Notes under the pieces: generated by a model
The model's database searches: none
Told to the model about the DNA's origin: nothing
Seen by the model: only the letters and a program-made list of their open reading frames with translations
Assembly: GCF_001043055.1 (NCBI RefSeq)
Contig: NZ_JYLF01000002.1
Location: forward strand, 434,001-498,000
Direction: 5' to 3'
Source of the DNA: Pseudomonas weihenstephanensis
GTDB taxonomy: Bacteria > Pseudomonadota > Gammaproteobacteria > Pseudomonadales > Pseudomonadaceae
DNA: 64,000 nt
Position numbers and translations under genes: made by a program
Shown: one piece after another, positions 27,958-38,103 of the stretch
Position numbering within the stretch: position 1 is the first letter of the stretch
How the letters are laid out: each line of letters starts with the position of its first letter

Positions 27958-28437
27958 TCAGCCAATGCTGATGGCTGGCAGTGTTGGCAACGTGACCGTT
28001 TGCTGTTTGCGCGGTGCCAGGATCTCGGCTTCGCCATCCACCACCAACTCGTCGCGCTGGTTAAACACGCGGGTCGCAATGCGTACGCGAAACTTGGGCA
28101 GCTTTTCGAGAATTTCCAAACGCACGGTCAAGGTATCGCCAATTTTTACCGGTTTTTGAAAGCTCATTTGCTGGCCGATATAGATGGTGCCCGGCCCCGG
28201 TAATTCACAGGCCACCGCGGCACTGATCAACGCACCACTGAACATGCCGTGCGCAATACGCTCTTTGAACATGGTGGCGGCGGCAAATTCAGGGTCCAGG
28301 TGTACCGGGTTGTGGTCGCCGGACATGGCCGCAAACAACTGAATGTCGCGCTCTTCGACGGTTTTGCTGTAGCTGGCCGTCTGGCCGACTTCGAGGGCTT
28401 CGTACGGGGTGTTGGTAACCTGGGTCATGTAGCGCAT
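27958..28437 (-). CDS. phaJ: MaoC-type (R)-specific enoyl-CoA hydratase (PhaJ-like)
   Basis: Hot-dog-fold hydratase that makes (R)-3-hydroxyacyl-CoA from enoyl-CoA, linking beta-oxidation to polyhydroxyalkanoate synthesis. The active-site block FAAMSGDHNPVHLDPEFAA carries the catalytic Asp and His; HGMFSGALISA and IGQQMSFQKPVKIGDTL follow. About 157 residues. Start is MRYMTQ at 28437 or the second Met at 28428. It lies with a lipase-like hydrolase and two acyl-CoA ligases, the same set as the P. aeruginosa fadD1-fadD2 region, which supports a fatty-acid role. Which PhaJ paralogue it is cannot be settled here. Confidence 0.85.
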   Translation of the reverse strand: MRYMTQVTNTPYEALEVGQTASYSKTVEERDIQLFAAMSGDHNPVHLDPEFAAATMFKERIAHGMFSGALISAAVACELPGPGTIYIGQQMSFQKPVKIGDTLTVRLEILEKLPKFRVRIATRVFNQRDELVVDGEAEILAPRKQQTVTLPTLPAISIG

Positions 28438-28502
28438 GTCCTGTGACGAGTGTTTAATTTCAAATGTTTGATTTTAAAGGCTTTAATAGTTTTTGTGACG
28501 AC

Positions 28503-29447
28503 TCATTCGCTGCGTGCGGGCCGCGGGTGCATCAGGGCCTGGTTCAGCCAGGCGATCACATCGCTCGTGACAGCATCGCGATTGGTCTCATTAAAGAGTT
28601 CGTGCCGTGCCTGCGGGTAAACCTTCAATTGCACATGGCGGTTGCCCGCCTTGCGTAGCGCATTGGTCAGATCAGTGAGACGCTTGCCCTCACTGACCGG
28701 ATCACATTCGCCGCCCATGACCAGTATTGGCAGGCTCGGATCGATCTGTGACAGGTTGGAGGCCTTGCTGATTTGCTGCAAGCCGCCCAGCAGATCAATC
28801 CAGAACTGATTGGTGCAGCGAAACCCGCAAAGTGGGTCAGCCGCATAGGCATCCACTTCGCCCGGATCGCGGCTCAGCCAGTCATAGGGCGTGCGGTTGG
28901 GTTTGAACGCTTTGTTAAAAGAGCCGAACGACAGCCACTCGATCAGGGCGCTGCGGCCTTTGGGGCCTTGGCGCCAACGTTCAACACGGGCAATCAGGCG
29001 CGCGGCCCGATACAACAGGACAGGTTGATAGTTTGAAGCGCTGAGTATCGCGCCGTGCACGCTGGCGCTGTGGTGCAGTAAATACGATTGGGCGATGTAA
29101 CTGCCCATGCTGTGCCCCAGCAAAAAAACTGCAATGCCAGGGTGCGTCTGATTGATGTGCTGCTGCAGGTTGGCGACATCACTGACCACGGCGCACCAGC
29201 CCTCCTCATCGGCAAAGTAGCCCAAGGTGCCGCGTTCCGCCGTTTTGCCATGCCCGCGCTGATCGTGGGCATACAGCGCAAAGCCGGCCGCGCACAGGGC
29301 GTTACCGAGTCGTTCATAGCGGGCGCTGTGCTCAGCCATGCCATGTGCCATTAACACGATGGCTTTGGGCGTGCCAGCAGGCAGCCACCGTCTGACATAC
29401 AGACTGCTGCGATCATTTGCATCCAGCCAAAAACTGTCAGAAGCCAT
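28503..29447 (-). CDS. Alpha/beta hydrolase, lysophospholipase/monoacylglycerol lipase-like
   Basis: Serine hydrolase of 314 residues. The nucleophile elbow is LLGHSMGSYIAQ, the oxyanion region LMAHGMAEHSARYERLGNAL, the aspartate GGECDPVSEGKRL and the histidine YPQARHELFNE. No clear signal peptide, so probably cytoplasmic. It likely releases fatty acids that the FadD enzymes next door activate. AAGGA lies seven bases before the ATG at 29447; the frame is open further without similarity. Divergent from fadD2. Confidence 0.85.
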   Translation of the reverse strand: MASDSFWLDANDRSSLYVRRWLPAGTPKAIVLMAHGMAEHSARYERLGNALCAAGFALYAHDQRGHGKTAERGTLGYFADEEGWCAVVSDVANLQQHINQTHPGIAVFLLGHSMGSYIAQSYLLHHSASVHGAILSASNYQPVLLYRAARLIARVERWRQGPKGRSALIEWLSFGSFNKAFKPNRTPYDWLSRDPGEVDAYAADPLCGFRCTNQFWIDLLGGLQQISKASNLSQIDPSLPILVMGGECDPVSEGKRLTDLTNALRKAGNRHVQLKVYPQARHELFNETNRDAVTSDVIAWLNQALMHPRPARSE

Positions 29448-29656
29448 GATGATTCCTTCGTCCTGAATCCTTGCAGTGTATAGCGCATTCGCAGTCTCAC
29501 CAGCGAACACACCCGCTCGCAACAAAACGATTCAAGATGTAAATGGCGAAGATCGCTGTGTTTGCCTACAACTTGAGAACTGTTAACGTCCGCAGGTTCC
29601 GCTTTTGATTGCATGAAAGAGGCGGCCAGGCATGCTCAGGTAAGAGGATAAAAATA

Positions 29657-31345
29657 ATGCAACCTGATTTCTGGAATGACAAACGTCCGGCCGGTGTACC
29701 GCTGGACATTGATATGACGGCCTTCAAGTCGGTCGTCGATGTGTTTGAACGCTCCTGCAAGAAATTTGCAGACCGGCCGGCCTTCAGCAATCTTGGCGTG
29801 ACCCTGACGTACGCTGAACTTGAGCGTCACAGCGCGGCTTTTGCCGGCTACTTGCAACAGCACACCGACCTTAAACCAGGCGATCGCATTGCGGTGCAAA
29901 TGCCCAATGTGTTGCAGTACCCGATTGCGGTGTTTGGTGCGCTGCGCGCGGGGCTGGTGGTGGTCAACACCAACCCGTTGTACACCTCGCGCGAAATGCG
30001 CCATCAGTTCAAAAGCGCGGGCATTCGTGCGCTGGTGTATCTGAATATGTTTGGCAAGCGCGTGCAGGAAGTGCTGGAAGACACCGACATCGACTTTCTG
30101 ATTGAAGCCAAAATGGGCGACATGATGCCGGCCGTCAAAGGGTGGGTGACCAACCTGGTGGTCGATAAGGTCAAAAAACTGGTGCCGCCTTACAGTGTCC
30201 CCCGGGCCATTTCATTCAAGAGCGTCCTGCATCTGGGGGCGGGGCAATCCATCCAGCCGGTGACATCGACACTCGATGATATTGCCGTGCTGCAATACAC
30301 CGGGGGCACCACAGGGCTGCCCAAAGGCGCGATGCTGACCCACGCCAACCTGGTCGCCAACATGCAGCAAGTGCGCGCCTGCCTGTCGCAGCATGACGCG
30401 CAGGGGCAGCCGATCCTGCGCGACGGTCGCGAGATCATGATTGCGCCGTTGCCGCTCTACCATATCTATGCATTCACAGCCAATTGCATGTGCATGATGG
30501 TGACGGGTAACCACAACGTACTGATCACCAACCCGCGTGACATCAAAGGTTTTATCAAAGAGCTGAAGAACTGGCGCTTTACCGCGTTTCTGGGGCTTAA
30601 CACGCTGTTCGTAGCACTGATGGATCACCCGGACTTCAAGACGCTGGATTTCTCCGGGCTTAAAGTCACCAACTCGGGCGGCACGGCATTGGTCAAAGCC
30701 ACGGCCGAACGTTGGGAAAAACTCACCGCTTGTCGCATCGTCGAGGGTTACGGCCTGACCGAAACTTCGCCGGTGGCCAGTGCCAACCCGTGTGGCTCTT
30801 TGGCGCGCCTGGGCACGGTCGGCATGCCTGTACCGGGCACGGCGATGAAGGTCATCAGCGATGAGGGTGTCGATTTGGGCCTGGGTGAACGGGGCGAGTT
30901 GTGCGTTAAAGGCCCCCAGGTGATGAAAGGTTACTGGCAAAACCCGCAGGCCACGACTGAAGTGCTGGATGCCGAAGGCTGGTTCAAGACCGGTGACGTG
31001 GCGGTGATTGATCCTGATGGCTTTGTGCGCATTGTCGACCGTAAAAAAGACCTGATCATCGTGTCGGGCTTCAACGTGTACCCCAATGAGATCGAAGACA
31101 TCGTCATGGCCCACCCCAAGGTGGCGAACTGCGCGGTGATTGGCGTGCCGGATGACCGCACCGGTGAGGCGGTCAAACTTTTCGTGGTGGCGCGCGCCGG
31201 TGGCGTAACGGTCGAAGAACTCAAGGCCTACTGCAAAGACAACTTCACCGGCTACAAAGTACCCAAGCAAATTGTGCTGCGCGATTCACTGCCCATGACC
31301 CCTGTGGGCAAGATCCTGCGCCGCGAGTTGCGTGATAACGCCTGA
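29657..31345 (+). CDS. fadD2: Long-chain fatty acid-CoA ligase (FadD2-like)
   Basis: Activates fatty acids to acyl-CoA with ATP at the inner face of the membrane. 562 residues. P-loop-like YTGGTTGLPKGAMLTH, the adenylate signature GYGLTETSPVASANPCGS, the hinge GDVAVIDPDGFVRIVDRKKDLIIVSGFNVYPNEIE and the C-terminal lysine region TPVGKILRRELRD are all intact. The ATG at 29657 has AGAGGA upstream and matches the start of the second ligase. It is first of two tandem ligases, separated by a terminator, as in P. aeruginosa fadD2-fadD1; the number assigned rests on that order. Confidence 0.92.
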   Translation: MQPDFWNDKRPAGVPLDIDMTAFKSVVDVFERSCKKFADRPAFSNLGVTLTYAELERHSAAFAGYLQQHTDLKPGDRIAVQMPNVLQYPIAVFGALRAGLVVVNTNPLYTSREMRHQFKSAGIRALVYLNMFGKRVQEVLEDTDIDFLIEAKMGDMMPAVKGWVTNLVVDKVKKLVPPYSVPRAISFKSVLHLGAGQSIQPVTSTLDDIAVLQYTGGTTGLPKGAMLTHANLVANMQQVRACLSQHDAQGQPILRDGREIMIAPLPLYHIYAFTANCMCMMVTGNHNVLITNPRDIKGFIKELKNWRFTAFLGLNTLFVALMDHPDFKTLDFSGLKVTNSGGTALVKATAERWEKLTACRIVEGYGLTETSPVASANPCGSLARLGTVGMPVPGTAMKVISDEGVDLGLGERGELCVKGPQVMKGYWQNPQATTEVLDAEGWFKTGDVAVIDPDGFVRIVDRKKDLIIVSGFNVYPNEIEDIVMAHPKVANCAVIGVPDDRTGEAVKLFVVARAGGVTVEELKAYCKDNFTGYKVPKQIVLRDSLPMTPVGKILRRELRDNA

Positions 31346-31695
31346 TTCGTTCAACCAGGCGACAAGCGCCCGCTTGCCTTGTGCCAGCGGGCGTTTTTAT
31401 GGGTGTTTATAAAACTGGAATATCCGCGCGAATCGCCCTGCAAAGCCCGTAATAGAAGGCTTCGATACGATGTTGAGTTTTTATTCTAATGATGACTTAG
31501 GATTGTCCTACAGTCAGGTTGGTTACTTTGCAGGCCATCTTTGGCTCTAGGCGACCTTTGGCAAAGCTGCTACTCTCGGCGCGCTTTGTGACTTCTCGGT
31601 AAGTAAAAAGCCAGAGTTATCAATTATAAAAATCAAACAAATAATAACCGCATCAAATGCGGTGAAGAATTCGCGTCGCTGAGGAGTGGGCTTCC
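31346..31695 (+). promoter_or_regulatory. Intergenic region between the two fadD genes
   Basis: Holds the fadD2 terminator (separate entry), then about 290 AT-richer bases that should contain the fadD1 promoter. A short palindrome TAGGA-TTG-TCCTA lies at 31498-31510. No gene seen. Confidence 0.4.
31367..31398 (+). terminator. Terminator after fadD2
   Basis: CGCCCGCT and AGCGGGCG around an 11-base loop, followed by five T. Confidence 0.8.
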
Positions 31696-33387
31696 ATGTT
31701 TGAAGGCTTTTGGAAGGATAAGTACCCAGCTGGGATTGCTGCTGAAATCAATCCAGACGAATACCCAAATATCCAGACGGTATTGCAACAATCTTGCCAG
31801 CGCTTCGCCGACAAACCGGCGTTCAGCAACCTGGGCAAAACCCTCACCTACGGTGAGCTTTACGCACTCTCGGGTGACTTTGCGGCCTACCTGCAACAGC
31901 ACACCGACCTGCAACCCGGCGATCGCATCGCTGTCATGTTGCCCAATTTGCTGCAATACCCCGTCGCTGTGTTCGGAGCCATCCGCGCCGGTTTGATCGT
32001 GGTCAACACCAACCCGCTGTACACCGCGCGGGAAATGGAACACCAATTCAAAGACTCTGGCGCCAAGGCGCTGGTGTGTCTGGCGAACATGGCGCACCTG
32101 GCTGAAAAAGTCGTGCCGAAAACGTCGGTCAAACATGTATTCGTCACCGAAGTGGCTGACATGCTCTCGCCGTTCAAGCGTGTGCTGATCAATAGCGTCA
32201 TCAAGTACGTGAAAAAGATGGTGCCGGCCTACCACATGCCTAATGCCATCAAGTTCAATGATGTACTGAGCAAAGGCCATGGTCAGCCGGTCAAGGAAGC
32301 CAATCCGCTGAGCAGTGATGTGGCCGTGTTGCAGTACACCGGCGGCACCACAGGCGTGGCCAAGGGAGCGATGCTGACCCACCGCAACCTGATCGCCAAC
32401 ATGCTGCAATGCAAAGCGTTGATGGGTTCCAACCTCAATGAAGGCTGTGAAATCCTGATCACGCCATTGCCGCTGTACCACATCTACGCGTTTACCTTTC
32501 ACTGCATGGCCATGATGCTGATCGGTAACCATAACGTGTTGATCAGCAACCCGCGTGACCTGTCTGCGATGGTCAAAGAACTGTCGAAATGGAAATTCAG
32601 CGGCTTTGTCGGCCTTAACACGTTGTTTGTGGCGTTGTGCAATAACGAGGCGTTTCGCAAGCTCGATTTCTCGGCACTCAAGGTGACGTTGTCAGGCGGT
32701 ATGGCTTTGCAACTGTCGGTGGCTGAGCGCTGGAAAGCGGTGACCGGTTGCCCGATTTGTGAAGGCTATGGCATGACCGAAACCAGCCCGGTGGCGTCGG
32801 TGAATCCGATCCAGAACATCCAGGCGGGCACTATCGGGATTCCGGTGCCGTCGACTTTGTGCAAAGTCATCAACGACGCCGGTGAAGAGTTACCATTGGG
32901 CGAAATTGGCGAGCTGTGCATTAAAGGCCCGCAAGTGATGAAGGGTTATTGGGAGCGTCCTGACGCCACCGACGAAATCATGGACAGCGATGGCTGGTTG
33001 AAGTCAGGCGATATCGCCGTCATTCAGCCCGATGGCTACATGCGCATCGTTGACCGCAAAAAAGACATGATTCTGGTCTCGGGCTTCAATGTGTACCCCA
33101 ACGAGCTGGAAGACGTGATGGCCTCGTTGCCGGGCGTATTGCAATCGGCGGCGATCGGCATTCCGGATGAGAAAACCGGTGAACTGATCAAGGTGTTCAT
33201 TGTGGTCAAGCCGGGCATGACGTTGACCAAGGATCAGGTCATGGCCCACATGCGCGCCAACCTGACGGCGTACAAAGCGCCAAAAATCGTTGAGTTCCGT
33301 GATGCCTTGCCGACCACCAACGTGGGCAAGATCTTGCGCCGCGAGTTACGTGATGAAGAGCTGAAAAAGCTCGGCCTGAAAAAGTAA
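31696..33387 (+). CDS. fadD1: Long-chain fatty acid-CoA ligase (FadD1-like)
   Basis: Second fatty acyl-CoA ligase, 563 residues, clearly paralogous to the upstream one and of the same length. Motifs: YTGGTTGVAKGAMLTH, EGYGMTETSPVASVNP, LKSGDIAVIQPDGYMRIVDRKKD and the C-terminal NVGKILRRELRDEELK. In P. aeruginosa FadD1 prefers long and FadD2 shorter chains; chain preference here is not visible. Has its own promoter region and a strong terminator. Confidence 0.93.
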   Translation: MFEGFWKDKYPAGIAAEINPDEYPNIQTVLQQSCQRFADKPAFSNLGKTLTYGELYALSGDFAAYLQQHTDLQPGDRIAVMLPNLLQYPVAVFGAIRAGLIVVNTNPLYTAREMEHQFKDSGAKALVCLANMAHLAEKVVPKTSVKHVFVTEVADMLSPFKRVLINSVIKYVKKMVPAYHMPNAIKFNDVLSKGHGQPVKEANPLSSDVAVLQYTGGTTGVAKGAMLTHRNLIANMLQCKALMGSNLNEGCEILITPLPLYHIYAFTFHCMAMMLIGNHNVLISNPRDLSAMVKELSKWKFSGFVGLNTLFVALCNNEAFRKLDFSALKVTLSGGMALQLSVAERWKAVTGCPICEGYGMTETSPVASVNPIQNIQAGTIGIPVPSTLCKVINDAGEELPLGEIGELCIKGPQVMKGYWERPDATDEIMDSDGWLKSGDIAVIQPDGYMRIVDRKKDMILVSGFNVYPNELEDVMASLPGVLQSAAIGIPDEKTGELIKVFIVVKPGMTLTKDQVMAHMRANLTAYKAPKIVEFRDALPTTNVGKILRRELRDEELKKLGLKK

Positions 33388-33397
33388 CGGCCCGTCT

Positions 33398-33435
33398 ACA
33401 ACAAAGCCCCGCAGTGCGGGGCTTTGTTGTTTTTG
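33398..33435 (+). terminator. Terminator after fadD1
   Basis: Perfect arms of about 15 bases (ACAACAAAGCCCCGC / GCGGGGCTTTGTTGT) with a three-base loop, followed by a T run. The A-rich left side could also stop transcripts from the other direction. Confidence 0.92.
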
Positions 33436-33517
33436 CAGCGGTGATCGTAAACGCGGATCCGCGTTTAATCAGGGCCGTGGCGACTCCTGATGGTACGACA
33501 GCCTTTTGAGGCTGTAC

Positions 33518-33898
33518 TTACTTCTGCAAAAACTGCGCGAAGTTTACGCCTGTACCCGCTGGACGTACGTCTTGCAGGTACGAGTCCTTGTCAGCACTGA
33601 GCTCCAGGCTCATGGTCGGCGTGCGCTTGTGGGTCGCGCGTACCACCATGCCTTCGCGCTTTTCACGCAAGAACGCGGTGGTCACTTTCAAGTGCAGCAG
33701 TTCATCTGTGCTCGGCGTGTGCAGCAGCAAATGCACCCATTCATATTGACCAACAGCCAGGCGGGCCAGCGGAATGTCGAACCACCAAATATTTTTGTTG
33801 GTATTCAGCGCTGCGAAGTGACCGTTGTTGACGCCGATCACGGCACCGCCCAGTTCCTGGTTTCTGCGGGCAATGGCCTGCTTTTTATCGAGTTTCAT
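33518..33898 (-). CDS. Conserved hypothetical protein
   Basis: Protein of 126 residues that I do not recognise as a named family. It is soluble, rich in Lys/Asn at the start (MKLDKKQAIARRNQELGGA) with a central aromatic stretch NKNIWWFDIPL and HLLLHTPSTDELLHLKV. AGGAAGG precedes the ATG at 33898; the frame extends to 34036 without support. No signal peptide or membrane helix. It lies between fadD1 and the CsbD gene; neighbours give no clear role. Good codon pattern suggests a real gene. Confidence 0.75.
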   Translation of the reverse strand: MKLDKKQAIARRNQELGGAVIGVNNGHFAALNTNKNIWWFDIPLARLAVGQYEWVHLLLHTPSTDELLHLKVTTAFLREKREGMVVRATHKRTPTMSLELSADKDSYLQDVRPAGTGVNFAQFLQK

Positions 33899-34098
33899 AA
33901 CCTTCCTACAATTCTGGATCTTCAGCGCCATAGCCTGAATACGTCGCGCATTCTCGGGGGTTAGCGGGCAAACATAAAGCCCAACCTGCGCTGAGCGATG
34001 AAATGAGTGACAGAAAATAAATGAAACTCTGTTCAAGCAGCTCAGGTCAATCTCTGTGTCGAGGTTATGACATCCGAAATTTCACTAGGAGAAATCCC

Positions 34099-34290
34099 AT
34101 GAGCAGCACTGGCGATAAGATCAAAGGCATGGCGAACGAAGCAGTAGGCAATGTCAAGCAAACGGTAGGCAAAGCCACTGACAACGACAAGCTGCGTACA
34201 GAAGGCAAGGCTCAGGAGCTCAAAGGCGAAGGCCAGCAGGCGGTCGGCAAAGTCAAAGAGGCGGTAAAAAATACCGTCGACAAAGCCTGA
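34099..34290 (+). CDS. CsbD family stress protein
   Basis: Small, highly charged helical protein of 63 residues with the CsbD pattern: GDKIKGMANEAVGNVKQTVGKATDN followed by KLRTEGKAQELKGEGQQAVGKVKEAV. These proteins accumulate in general stress and stationary phase; molecular role unknown. AGGAG lies nine bases before the ATG at 34099, so the longer frame from 34021 is not the gene. Ends at a terminator. Confidence 0.93.
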   Translation: MSSTGDKIKGMANEAVGNVKQTVGKATDNDKLRTEGKAQELKGEGQQAVGKVKEAVKNTVDKA

Positions 34291-34337
34291 GAGTGCACCT
34301 GTCCATAAGGCGCCAAGCGGGCCTGAGGAAGTGATAG

Positions 34338-34363
34338 ACGGCCATCCTGGGATGGCCGTTTTC
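34338..34363 (+). terminator. Terminator after csbD-like gene
   Basis: Arms ACGGCCATCC and GGATGGCCGT with a two-base loop then TTTT. Confidence 0.82.
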
Positions 34364-34501
34364 ATATGTTTGAGTTTTGATATGTTTGAATTGCACATGT
34401 TTCCAAAGTCGCCAACTCGACTACTTTGAGGTAAAACCCCTGAGTTGAAGTCGTTGAATGGCTTGTTAAATACCCTCATTAGAGCGGCGAAAGGAGACGC
34501 T

Positions 34502-35455
34502 ATGTTATTTCCGGTCTTGAATGGCCTGCCGTTGGGCAAAGTACTGATCCGCACGGTCAAGGAATTCATTGACGACGAAATGTCGACCTACGCGTCTGCG
34601 TTGGCGTATCAAATGTTGTTTTCGTTGTTTCCGTTCATTTTGTTCTTGATTGCACTGATCGGCTTTTTGCATCTGCCGGACTTCTTCACCTGGCTGCGCT
34701 TGCAATCTGAGCTGGTGCTGCCGCCTCAGGCGCTGGAACAGGTCAACCCTGTCATCGACCAGTTGCAGCAGTCCAAGGGCGGGTTGCTTTCGGTGGGTAT
34801 CGTGATTGCCTTGTGGACGGCCTCCGCTGGCGTGCGCCTGATGATGAGCGCCATGAATGCGGCCTACGACGTGGTCGAGGGGCGGCCAATCTGGAAGCGT
34901 TTTCCGCTGTCGATTTTCTACACCATCGGCATTGCCGGCATGTTGCTGGCGGCAGCGGCGTTGATGGTGCTTGGCCCGCAAGTCATGAGCTGGCTGGCCG
35001 GGCAGGTGGGGCTGGAAGACTTTGTGGTGACGTTGTGGACGATTTTGCGTTGGCCGGTGATTGTGCTGCTGTTGATGGTGGCCGTGGCCGTGATGTATTA
35101 CGTGATGCCCGACGTCGAGCAGAAGTTTCGTTTCATTACGCCGGGTTCGGTACTGGCGGTGGTGGTATGGATTGTGGCGTCATTGGGCTTTGCCTTTTAC
35201 GTCAAAACCTTTGCCGACTACAACGCCATGTATGGCAGCATCGGGGCCATCATCGTGCTGTTGCTGTACTTCTACATCTCGGCGGCCGTGTTGTTGTTAG
35301 GCGCTGAAATGAATGCAGTGATTGAACACATGTCGGCCGAAGGCAAGGACCCTGGGGAAAAGACCTTCGATGAAGCAGACGACCCTGATCCCAAGCAGCA
35401 TGTCAGCGGCCTTGGCCGCGACCACTCTCTCAAACCCACTTCTGATGAAGCCTGA
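34502..35455 (+). CDS. YihY/BrkB-family inner-membrane protein
   Basis: Integral membrane protein of 317 residues of the YihY (formerly Rbn/BrkB) family, role uncertain. Family blocks: [58 protein letters not shown] and [36 protein letters not shown]. Six hydrophobic segments and an acidic, hydrophilic C-terminal tail. AAAGGAG six bases before the ATG at 34502 decides the start. The stop is two bases from the peptide deformylase ATG, so they form an operon. Confidence 0.9.
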   Translation: MLFPVLNGLPLGKVLIRTVKEFIDDEMSTYASALAYQMLFSLFPFILFLIALIGFLHLPDFFTWLRLQSELVLPPQALEQVNPVIDQLQQSKGGLLSVGIVIALWTASAGVRLMMSAMNAAYDVVEGRPIWKRFPLSIFYTIGIAGMLLAAAALMVLGPQVMSWLAGQVGLEDFVVTLWTILRWPVIVLLLMVAVAVMYYVMPDVEQKFRFITPGSVLAVVVWIVASLGFAFYVKTFADYNAMYGSIGAIIVLLLYFYISAAVLLLGAEMNAVIEHMSAEGKDPGEKTFDEADDPDPKQHVSGLGRDHSLKPTSDEA

Positions 35456-35457
35456 CT

Positions 35458-35997
35458 ATGATTCGTGAAATTCTGAAAATGGGCGATGAGCGCCTGCTGC
35501 ACGTTGCCAAGCCGGTGCCGGATGACATGTTCGACAGCCCGCAACTCTGGCAGCTGATCGATGACATGTTGCAGACCATGGAGCATGCGGGCGGCGTTGG
35601 TTTGGCGGCGCCGCAGATCGGAGTTGATCTGCAATTGGTGATTTTTGGCTTTGAGCACAGCGAACGCTACCCCGATGCAGAAGCGGTACCGCAAACCATC
35701 TTGATCAATCCATTGATCACGCCGTTGAGCCCAACGCTTGAAGAGGACTGGGAAGGCTGCTTGTCCGTACCGGGTTTGCGTGGCGCAGTGCAGCGTTATC
35801 AGCGCATTCGCTACGAGGGGTTCAGCCCTAAAGGCGAGCCGATTGTGCGTGAAGCCGAGGGTTTTCATGCGCGAGTGGTGCAGCATGAGTGCGATCACCT
35901 GATTGGCCGTTTGTACCCGTCACGCATCAAGGACTTCAATAAGTTTGGCTTCATCGACGTGCTGTTCCCGGAACTGGAAGCCGGCACTCAGGCGTAA
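35458..35997 (+). CDS. def: Peptide deformylase
   Basis: Removes the formyl group from the first methionine of new proteins. 179 residues with all three motifs: [19 protein letters not shown] (metal-binding Cys) and QHECDHLIG (two metal-binding His and the catalytic Glu). Pseudomonas carries more than one def; this copy is not beside fmt, so it is likely the second enzyme. Coupled to the YihY-type gene. Confidence 0.94.
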   Translation: MIREILKMGDERLLHVAKPVPDDMFDSPQLWQLIDDMLQTMEHAGGVGLAAPQIGVDLQLVIFGFEHSERYPDAEAVPQTILINPLITPLSPTLEEDWEGCLSVPGLRGAVQRYQRIRYEGFSPKGEPIVREAEGFHARVVQHECDHLIGRLYPSRIKDFNKFGFIDVLFPELEAGTQA

Positions 35998-36009
35998 ACC
36001 TCGTAATCG

Positions 36010-36075
36010 GTAGTCGCTGGCGCAGGCTGCGAGCCTTTCAGCCCTCGCAGCCTCGCGCGACTCAACAGCGACTAC
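36010..36075. repeat. REPIN-like inverted repeat, copy 1
   Basis: Starts with GTAGTCGCTGGCGCAGGCTG and ends with the inverted partner (CGCAGCCT...CAGCGACTAC at 36046-36075). It fills the gap between the convergent def and GNAT genes. The same 23-base head recurs at 38104. The stop codon of the GNAT gene (36072-36074) lies inside the right end. Confidence 0.75.
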
Positions 36076-36482
36076 AGGCCAATCCCCAGCGCGATCATTG
36101 CCTTGTTGCGCTGGTAGCGAACTAACCGCTCGTGCAATGCCTGCGGCAACTCGGCCTCCAGCGTAAATCCCAGCCCTTCATAAAAACCTTGCAGCTCAGG
36201 GTCGCAGAATAACCACACAGGCCCGTCGCAGGCTGTGACCGCCCGGTTCACCAGCGCAGCTGCCACCCCTTGTTTACGCGACAGCGGTGCGACGAATAAA
36301 CCCGTCAACCAAAAGCCATGCGCCTGGGTGCGCAGGCACAAGCCGGCAATGATCTCATCTCCACGGGCGACCCATAATTGAGCGTCTTTGACGGCTTTCA
36401 TCGACGATTGGTGGCTGCGGTAAAACTTGTTCAGCAAGGGCCACTGAGGGGCTTCAAGCGGGGCATAAGTAATTGCGGTCAT
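36072..36482 (-). CDS. GNAT-family N-acetyltransferase
   Basis: Acetyltransferase of 136 residues using acetyl-CoA; acceptor unknown. The acetyl-CoA binding region is GLFVAPLSRKQGVAAALVNRAV (a variant of the Q/RxxGxG/A loop) and the C-terminal FYEGLGFTLEAELP is typical. The ATG at 36482 is preferred to a TTG at 36488. The last codons and the TAG stop fall in a REPIN-like repeat, so its C-terminus may differ between strains. Confidence 0.82.
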   Translation of the reverse strand: MTAITYAPLEAPQWPLLNKFYRSHQSSMKAVKDAQLWVARGDEIIAGLCLRTQAHGFWLTGLFVAPLSRKQGVAAALVNRAVTACDGPVWLFCDPELQGFYEGLGFTLEAELPQALHERLVRYQRNKAMIALGIGL

Positions 36483-36773
36483 GGTCAAGCGTCATGGATT
36501 GAAGGCGGCGCAGTATAACCAAAGCACCCACGCACGTGACGCATCGTCCACGTGCGAACTTTCTTCAGAGTGGGCGTTCCGTCGCATTCTGATGGCAATT
36601 GGCTTGCAGCCTAATGTTGACTGGCTATGCTCGGTATTTACGGGGCTTGAACTTTCATTGCTTCAATCCCGGGGTTGCGTACGGCTCTCGCGTTACGAGC
36701 TAAAAGCGCAGGCGGTTTGTTGTGTCTTGAAGCGTATGAATTATCAATAGACAGCATCTCCAGGGATTGAGCC

Positions 36774-38093
36774 ATGTTTGATTTACATCGCAAAGCCGAC
36801 CTGCTTGAAAATCAACGCCTGAGTTGTTCTCTGAGCGATATGAAGGCCAAGGTATTGGCCATCAGTCGATCGATGGCCATTATTGAATTTGCCCCCGATG
36901 GCACCATCCTCGAAGCCAACGACAACTTTTGCCGGGTGATGGGGTATCCCGCGGAAGAGATCCGTGGCAAACATCACCGGCTGTTTTGCGAAGAGCCTTA
37001 CACCCGAACCGCAGAATACGCCCAGTTCTGGCGTGACCTTGCGCGCGGGGAACCCATGAGCGGTACTTACCTGCGTCTCGATAAATCGGGTCGTGAGGTG
37101 TGGCTTGAAGCCAGTTACATGCCAATCGTTGGCGCGGACCGGCAGGTCACCAGCGTCATCAAAGTGGCGTCAGATATCACTGAGCGCATCCACAAAGAGC
37201 ATGAAAACGAAAGCATCGTGAATGCCTTGAGCCGCTCAATGGCCTTGATCGAGTTTTCGCCGGACGGGCACGTGATTAACGCTAACCAGAACTTCCTTAA
37301 CACGATGCATTATTCGTTGGGCGAGATTGTTGGCCAGCACCACAGTATGTTTTGCAAACCCAGCGAGCGTGAGTCAGCCGCCTATAAAGCGTTCTGGGCG
37401 TCACTCAATCGTGGCGAAGTGCACTCCCGGCGTTTTGAGCGGGTGGACAAATACGGGCATACGGTTTTTCTGGAGGCGTCCTACAACCCGATCTTCGATG
37501 CCAAGGGCCGCCTCTACAAAGTGGTGAAGTTTGCCAGTGACATCACCGCCCAAGTGACCCATCTGCAAACAGCGGCGGAGTCAGCCCACAGCACGTCTGT
37601 GCAAAACGATGCCTGTGCGCAGAAAGGTTCGCAGGTGGTTCAACAAACCGTGCAAATCATCGAGGCCATTTCCAGGGACTTGAACGAGGCAGCGCAGAGC
37701 ATTGATGCGGTGAGCAAGCAGTCGGACATCATCGGCAAAATCGTGCAAACCATTCGCGGCATTGCCGATCAGACCAACTTGCTGGCCTTGAATGCGGCCA
37801 TTGAAGCTGCCAGGGCGGGGGAGCATGGGCGCGGTTTTGCCGTGGTCGCCGATGAGGTCAGAAGCCTGGCCGCCCGCACCAGTGCCGCCACGATAGAAAT
37901 CGTCGAGGTGGTGCGCAAAAACCACGACCTGTCACTCAGTGCAGTGAACAGCATGCAGTCGAGCTTGAGTCGAACCGGGCTTGGGGTTGAACTGGCGAAT
38001 GAAGCGGGCGAGGCTATTTTGGAGATCCAGCAAGGTTCCCGGCATGTGGTCGATGCCATCAGCCAGTTCAACTCCACGTTGCAGTTGCACTGA
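36774..38093 (+). CDS. Soluble double-PAS methyl-accepting chemotaxis protein (BdlA/Aer-like)
   Basis: Cytoplasmic chemoreceptor of 439 residues without membrane helices. PAS 1 lies at about 28-140 ([25 protein letters not shown]) and PAS 2 at about 150-265 ([20 protein letters not shown]); the two are clearly duplicates. The signalling domain follows, with the conserved tip [20 protein letters not shown]. The organisation matches BdlA, the biofilm-dispersion regulator of P. aeruginosa, which senses redox or energy state through PAS cofactors. The C-terminal arm is short, and no CheR-binding tail pentapeptide is seen. AGGGA is eight bases before the ATG. Upstream 285 bases hold no convincing gene. 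Confidence 0.88.
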   Translation: MFDLHRKADLLENQRLSCSLSDMKAKVLAISRSMAIIEFAPDGTILEANDNFCRVMGYPAEEIRGKHHRLFCEEPYTRTAEYAQFWRDLARGEPMSGTYLRLDKSGREVWLEASYMPIVGADRQVTSVIKVASDITERIHKEHENESIVNALSRSMALIEFSPDGHVINANQNFLNTMHYSLGEIVGQHHSMFCKPSERESAAYKAFWASLNRGEVHSRRFERVDKYGHTVFLEASYNPIFDAKGRLYKVVKFASDITAQVTHLQTAAESAHSTSVQNDACAQKGSQVVQQTVQIIEAISRDLNEAAQSIDAVSKQSDIIGKIVQTIRGIADQTNLLALNAAIEAARAGEHGRGFAVVADEVRSLAARTSAATIEIVEVVRKNHDLSLSAVNSMQSSLSRTGLGVELANEAGEAILEIQQGSRHVVDAISQFNSTLQLH

Positions 38094-38103
38094 GTCTCGC
38101 CCT

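Noticed and set aside
31696..33387. Recent duplication of the two fadD genes
   Set aside because: The proteins are paralogous but well diverged and each has its own promoter region and terminator, so this is the old arrangement seen across Pseudomonas, not a local event.
36481..36750. 89-codon plus-strand ORF between the GNAT gene and the chemoreceptor
   Set aside because: No ribosome site, unusual Cys/Arg composition and no recognisable similarity; treated as intergenic.
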